Part shown: positions 62,690-64,000 of the stretch, piece after piece
How positions within the stretch are numbered: position 1 is the stretch's first letter
Layout: each line of letters begins with the position of its first letter
From: Candidatus Krumholzibacteriota bacterium
GTDB lineage: Bacteria > Krumholzibacteriota > Krumholzibacteriia > Krumholzibacteriales > Krumholzibacteriaceae
DNA length: 64,000 nt
Assembly: GCA_016932415.1 (NCBI GenBank)
Contig: JAFGCX010000025.1
Coordinates: 1-64,000 of the forward strand
Direction: 5' to 3'
Translations under genes and position numbers: made by a program
Notes under the pieces: generated by a model
The model's database searches: none
Told to the model about the DNA's origin: nothing
Seen by the model: the letters and a program-made list of their open reading frames with translations, nothing else

Positions 62690-63924
62690 TACCCATTTGC
62701 ATCCATTACTCTTCCGATAAATAATATCACCCCTTTCGGTTCATCTATAACCGCGAAAATAAAAGGTCGATCTGCGCTGAACCTTGGAAGCTCACAAACA
62801 AACAAGACTATTCCTGTGGCGCTGTATAAATAAGTTCCATACTCATTCAAATACATTGATGTTTTATGAATAACATCACCGACCCATGGAGATCCATCAT
62901 CAATTCCATCAATTCCTGATAAATTCGCCCCAGGATAAAATACTGATGTCATACCCATCGATTCCAGCACACTTTTAAGCGATAAAGCTGTATCGATATG
63001 AAATCTGGGAAGATCAACATGAATAAATGTTGAATTCAAAGAATCATAGATGGATGTAATGAGTTTTCCATCTAAAGAATCTTCAAAATCTGAATAATTA
63101 CCTTCATCAGGTAGAAGCAACAGCATTGATACGCTATCTCCCTTATAAGGCAATCTCAAAGCTTTGTACCCATCGCCATCGAAATAATCGAAATGGCTTT
63201 CTCCCGCCATTGTCATGACAGATATTGTGCTTCCATCAAGTCTTGTAAATACTCTGTTACTTGAATATTCAGGATCAAAACATTGCAGCCATTGCGCCTC
63301 GAAACAAAATACATTTGATAACACAAGGCGCGTGGCTGAATTAATGCATTCGGGAGGAAAAGCATCTTCAATTTGTTCATTCGTATTTTCATACACCCAA
63401 TCATTTATGGTGGAACGAGCTTCTTCAGGATGGTTGGAAAAATCGACCGTGTCCATTTCAGTTTCATAATAATAAACTAAAGTGTCCTGGTATGATTGAA
63501 GGATAGAAAAACTCCGGTCTATCCAGCATCCGTTTGCCATCCATACCTTGAATTCTTCGGGATTCGCTCCACCCCTTGAACAGATCTGTTCATTGAGCAA
63601 TGACATTGACGAATGAAAACCGTTTTCCTGCGGATAATGAAATTTCAGCACATCTGATATCTCAACTTCAGTGGCTCCTCTTGCGCCAGCATAGAGCAAC
63701 GCAAACGCGACAGAAACACTATGTGGACAAACGATCAGGTTATCCTCTGATTCCCTGACATTCTTGAACAATTCCACGGCAAATTCATTTGTACGTTCAA
63801 CTCTCAGCGTGAAATTTGTCGTTGGTTGAATTTCTTCGCCTGGAATCGTCCCTGAGTCACCATTACAGCCTGCGATCAATGCCATAGCAGGGATAATCAT
63901 CCATGCCGGCGAGTTTTTTTTCAA
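62668..63924 (-). CDS. Serpin lipoprotein
   Basis: 418 aa from TTG, chosen because GGAGG is 8 bases before it. Lipobox LIAGC. Serpin motifs are abundant: NLIVCPHSVSVAFALLYAGARGATEVEI, LVLSNVFCFEAQWLQCFDP (breach region), VMTMAGESHFDYF, ALRLPYKGDSVSMLLLLPDE, HVDLPRFHIDTALSLKSVLESMGM, and C-terminal DRPFIFAVIDEPKGVILFIGRV. The reactive-centre loop after NEYGTYLYSATG is about 8 residues shorter than in inhibitory serpins and has bulky Tyr/Leu residues in the hinge, so inhibition is doubtful. Overlaps the DUF1579 gene. Confidence 0.92.
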   Translation of the reverse strand: MKKNSPAWMIIPAMALIAGCNGDSGTIPGEEIQPTTNFTLRVERTNEFAVELFKNVRESEDNLIVCPHSVSVAFALLYAGARGATEVEISDVLKFHYPQENGFHSSMSLLNEQICSRGGANPEEFKVWMANGCWIDRSFSILQSYQDTLVYYYETEMDTVDFSNHPEEARSTINDWVYENTNEQIEDAFPPECINSATRLVLSNVFCFEAQWLQCFDPEYSSNRVFTRLDGSTISVMTMAGESHFDYFDGDGYKALRLPYKGDSVSMLLLLPDEGNYSDFEDSLDGKLITSIYDSLNSTFIHVDLPRFHIDTALSLKSVLESMGMTSVFYPGANLSGIDGIDDGSPWVGDVIHKTSMYLNEYGTYLYSATGIVLFVCELPRFSADRPFIFAVIDEPKGVILFIGRVMDANGYWWPLVF

Positions 63925-64000
63925 TTTGATCACCTCCGTCGACTATCAGCCTGACGACAGCTTCAGGCGCGGGCGCCGCCTGCGCACTTCGCGGCAATAA

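Overview
The window looks like chromosomal DNA of a Gram-negative, probably anaerobic or microaerophilic, respiratory bacterium. It encodes outer-membrane barrels, a TolC/RND efflux system, many lipobox lipoproteins, multihaem c-type cytochromes, rubrerythrin-like proteins and a selenocysteine peroxiredoxin. The mix (FN3-type lipoprotein remnant, DUF3078 barrel, C69 and S9 exopeptidases, DUF255 protein) would fit an uncultured FCB-group lineage such as Krumholzibacteriota or Zixibacteria, but that placement is inference only. I found no rRNA, tRNA, CRISPR array or insertion sequence. The one mobility gene is a lone tyrosine recombinase at the left end.

Layout. 0.1-4.8 kb: recombinase, flavin reductase, a beta-helix surface lipoprotein and a secreted protein that may be a diverged serpin. 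5.0-14.0 kb: a copper/silver-type efflux operon read rightward: Rrf2 regulator with a palindromic operator, a 37-cysteine repeat protein, TolC-like channel, double YHS/TRASH-like protein, CusB-like adaptor and an enlarged CusA-like pump. 14.0-16.5 kb: a DUF255 thioredoxin-fold protein followed by a second Rrf2 regulator, behind a strong promoter overlapped by a 10-bp inverted repeat. 16.5-18.8 kb, leftward: two ferritin-like diiron proteins, a half-ferritin/SpoIIE-phosphatase fusion and a 52-residue rubredoxin. 19-24.4 kb: M28 and C69 peptidases, and a membrane methyltransferase-like protein fused to HEAT repeats. 24.6-28.6 kb: HTH/periplasmic-binding-type regulator, dihaem lipoprotein and porin, the last two overlapping by one base.

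28.6-39.5 kb, leftward: RsgA, DUF3078 barrel, MscS, a methyltransferase, then a redox group (Sec-peroxiredoxin, PTOX-like diiron oxidase, WrbA, ZIP transporter, exported MsrB-MsrA fusion) and a haem-porin plus pentahaem cytochrome behind a promoter containing a Fur-box-like palindrome. 39.5-59.6 kb: amidase, DUF5329/Ntn-hydrolase fusion, quinone reductase, two cupins, a three-gene overlapping two-component locus, hydrolase, MgtC, lipocalin, MarC, DUF169, DUF1287, cysteine synthase and a Cache-type hybrid kinase. 59.9-64 kb: dipeptidyl peptidase IV, DUF1579 protein and a serpin lipoprotein.

Taken together the region is rich in thiol, iron and haem chemistry: metal efflux with thiol-rich periplasmic proteins, peroxide and oxygen scavenging by diiron proteins and selenium, methionine repair, and envelope electron transfer. 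The most notable items are the Sec-peroxiredoxin with its in-frame TGA, the ferritin-like/PP2C fusion with its diiron neighbours, the cysteine-repeat protein of the copper operon, and the Fur-type control region ahead of the cytochrome/haem-porin pair.
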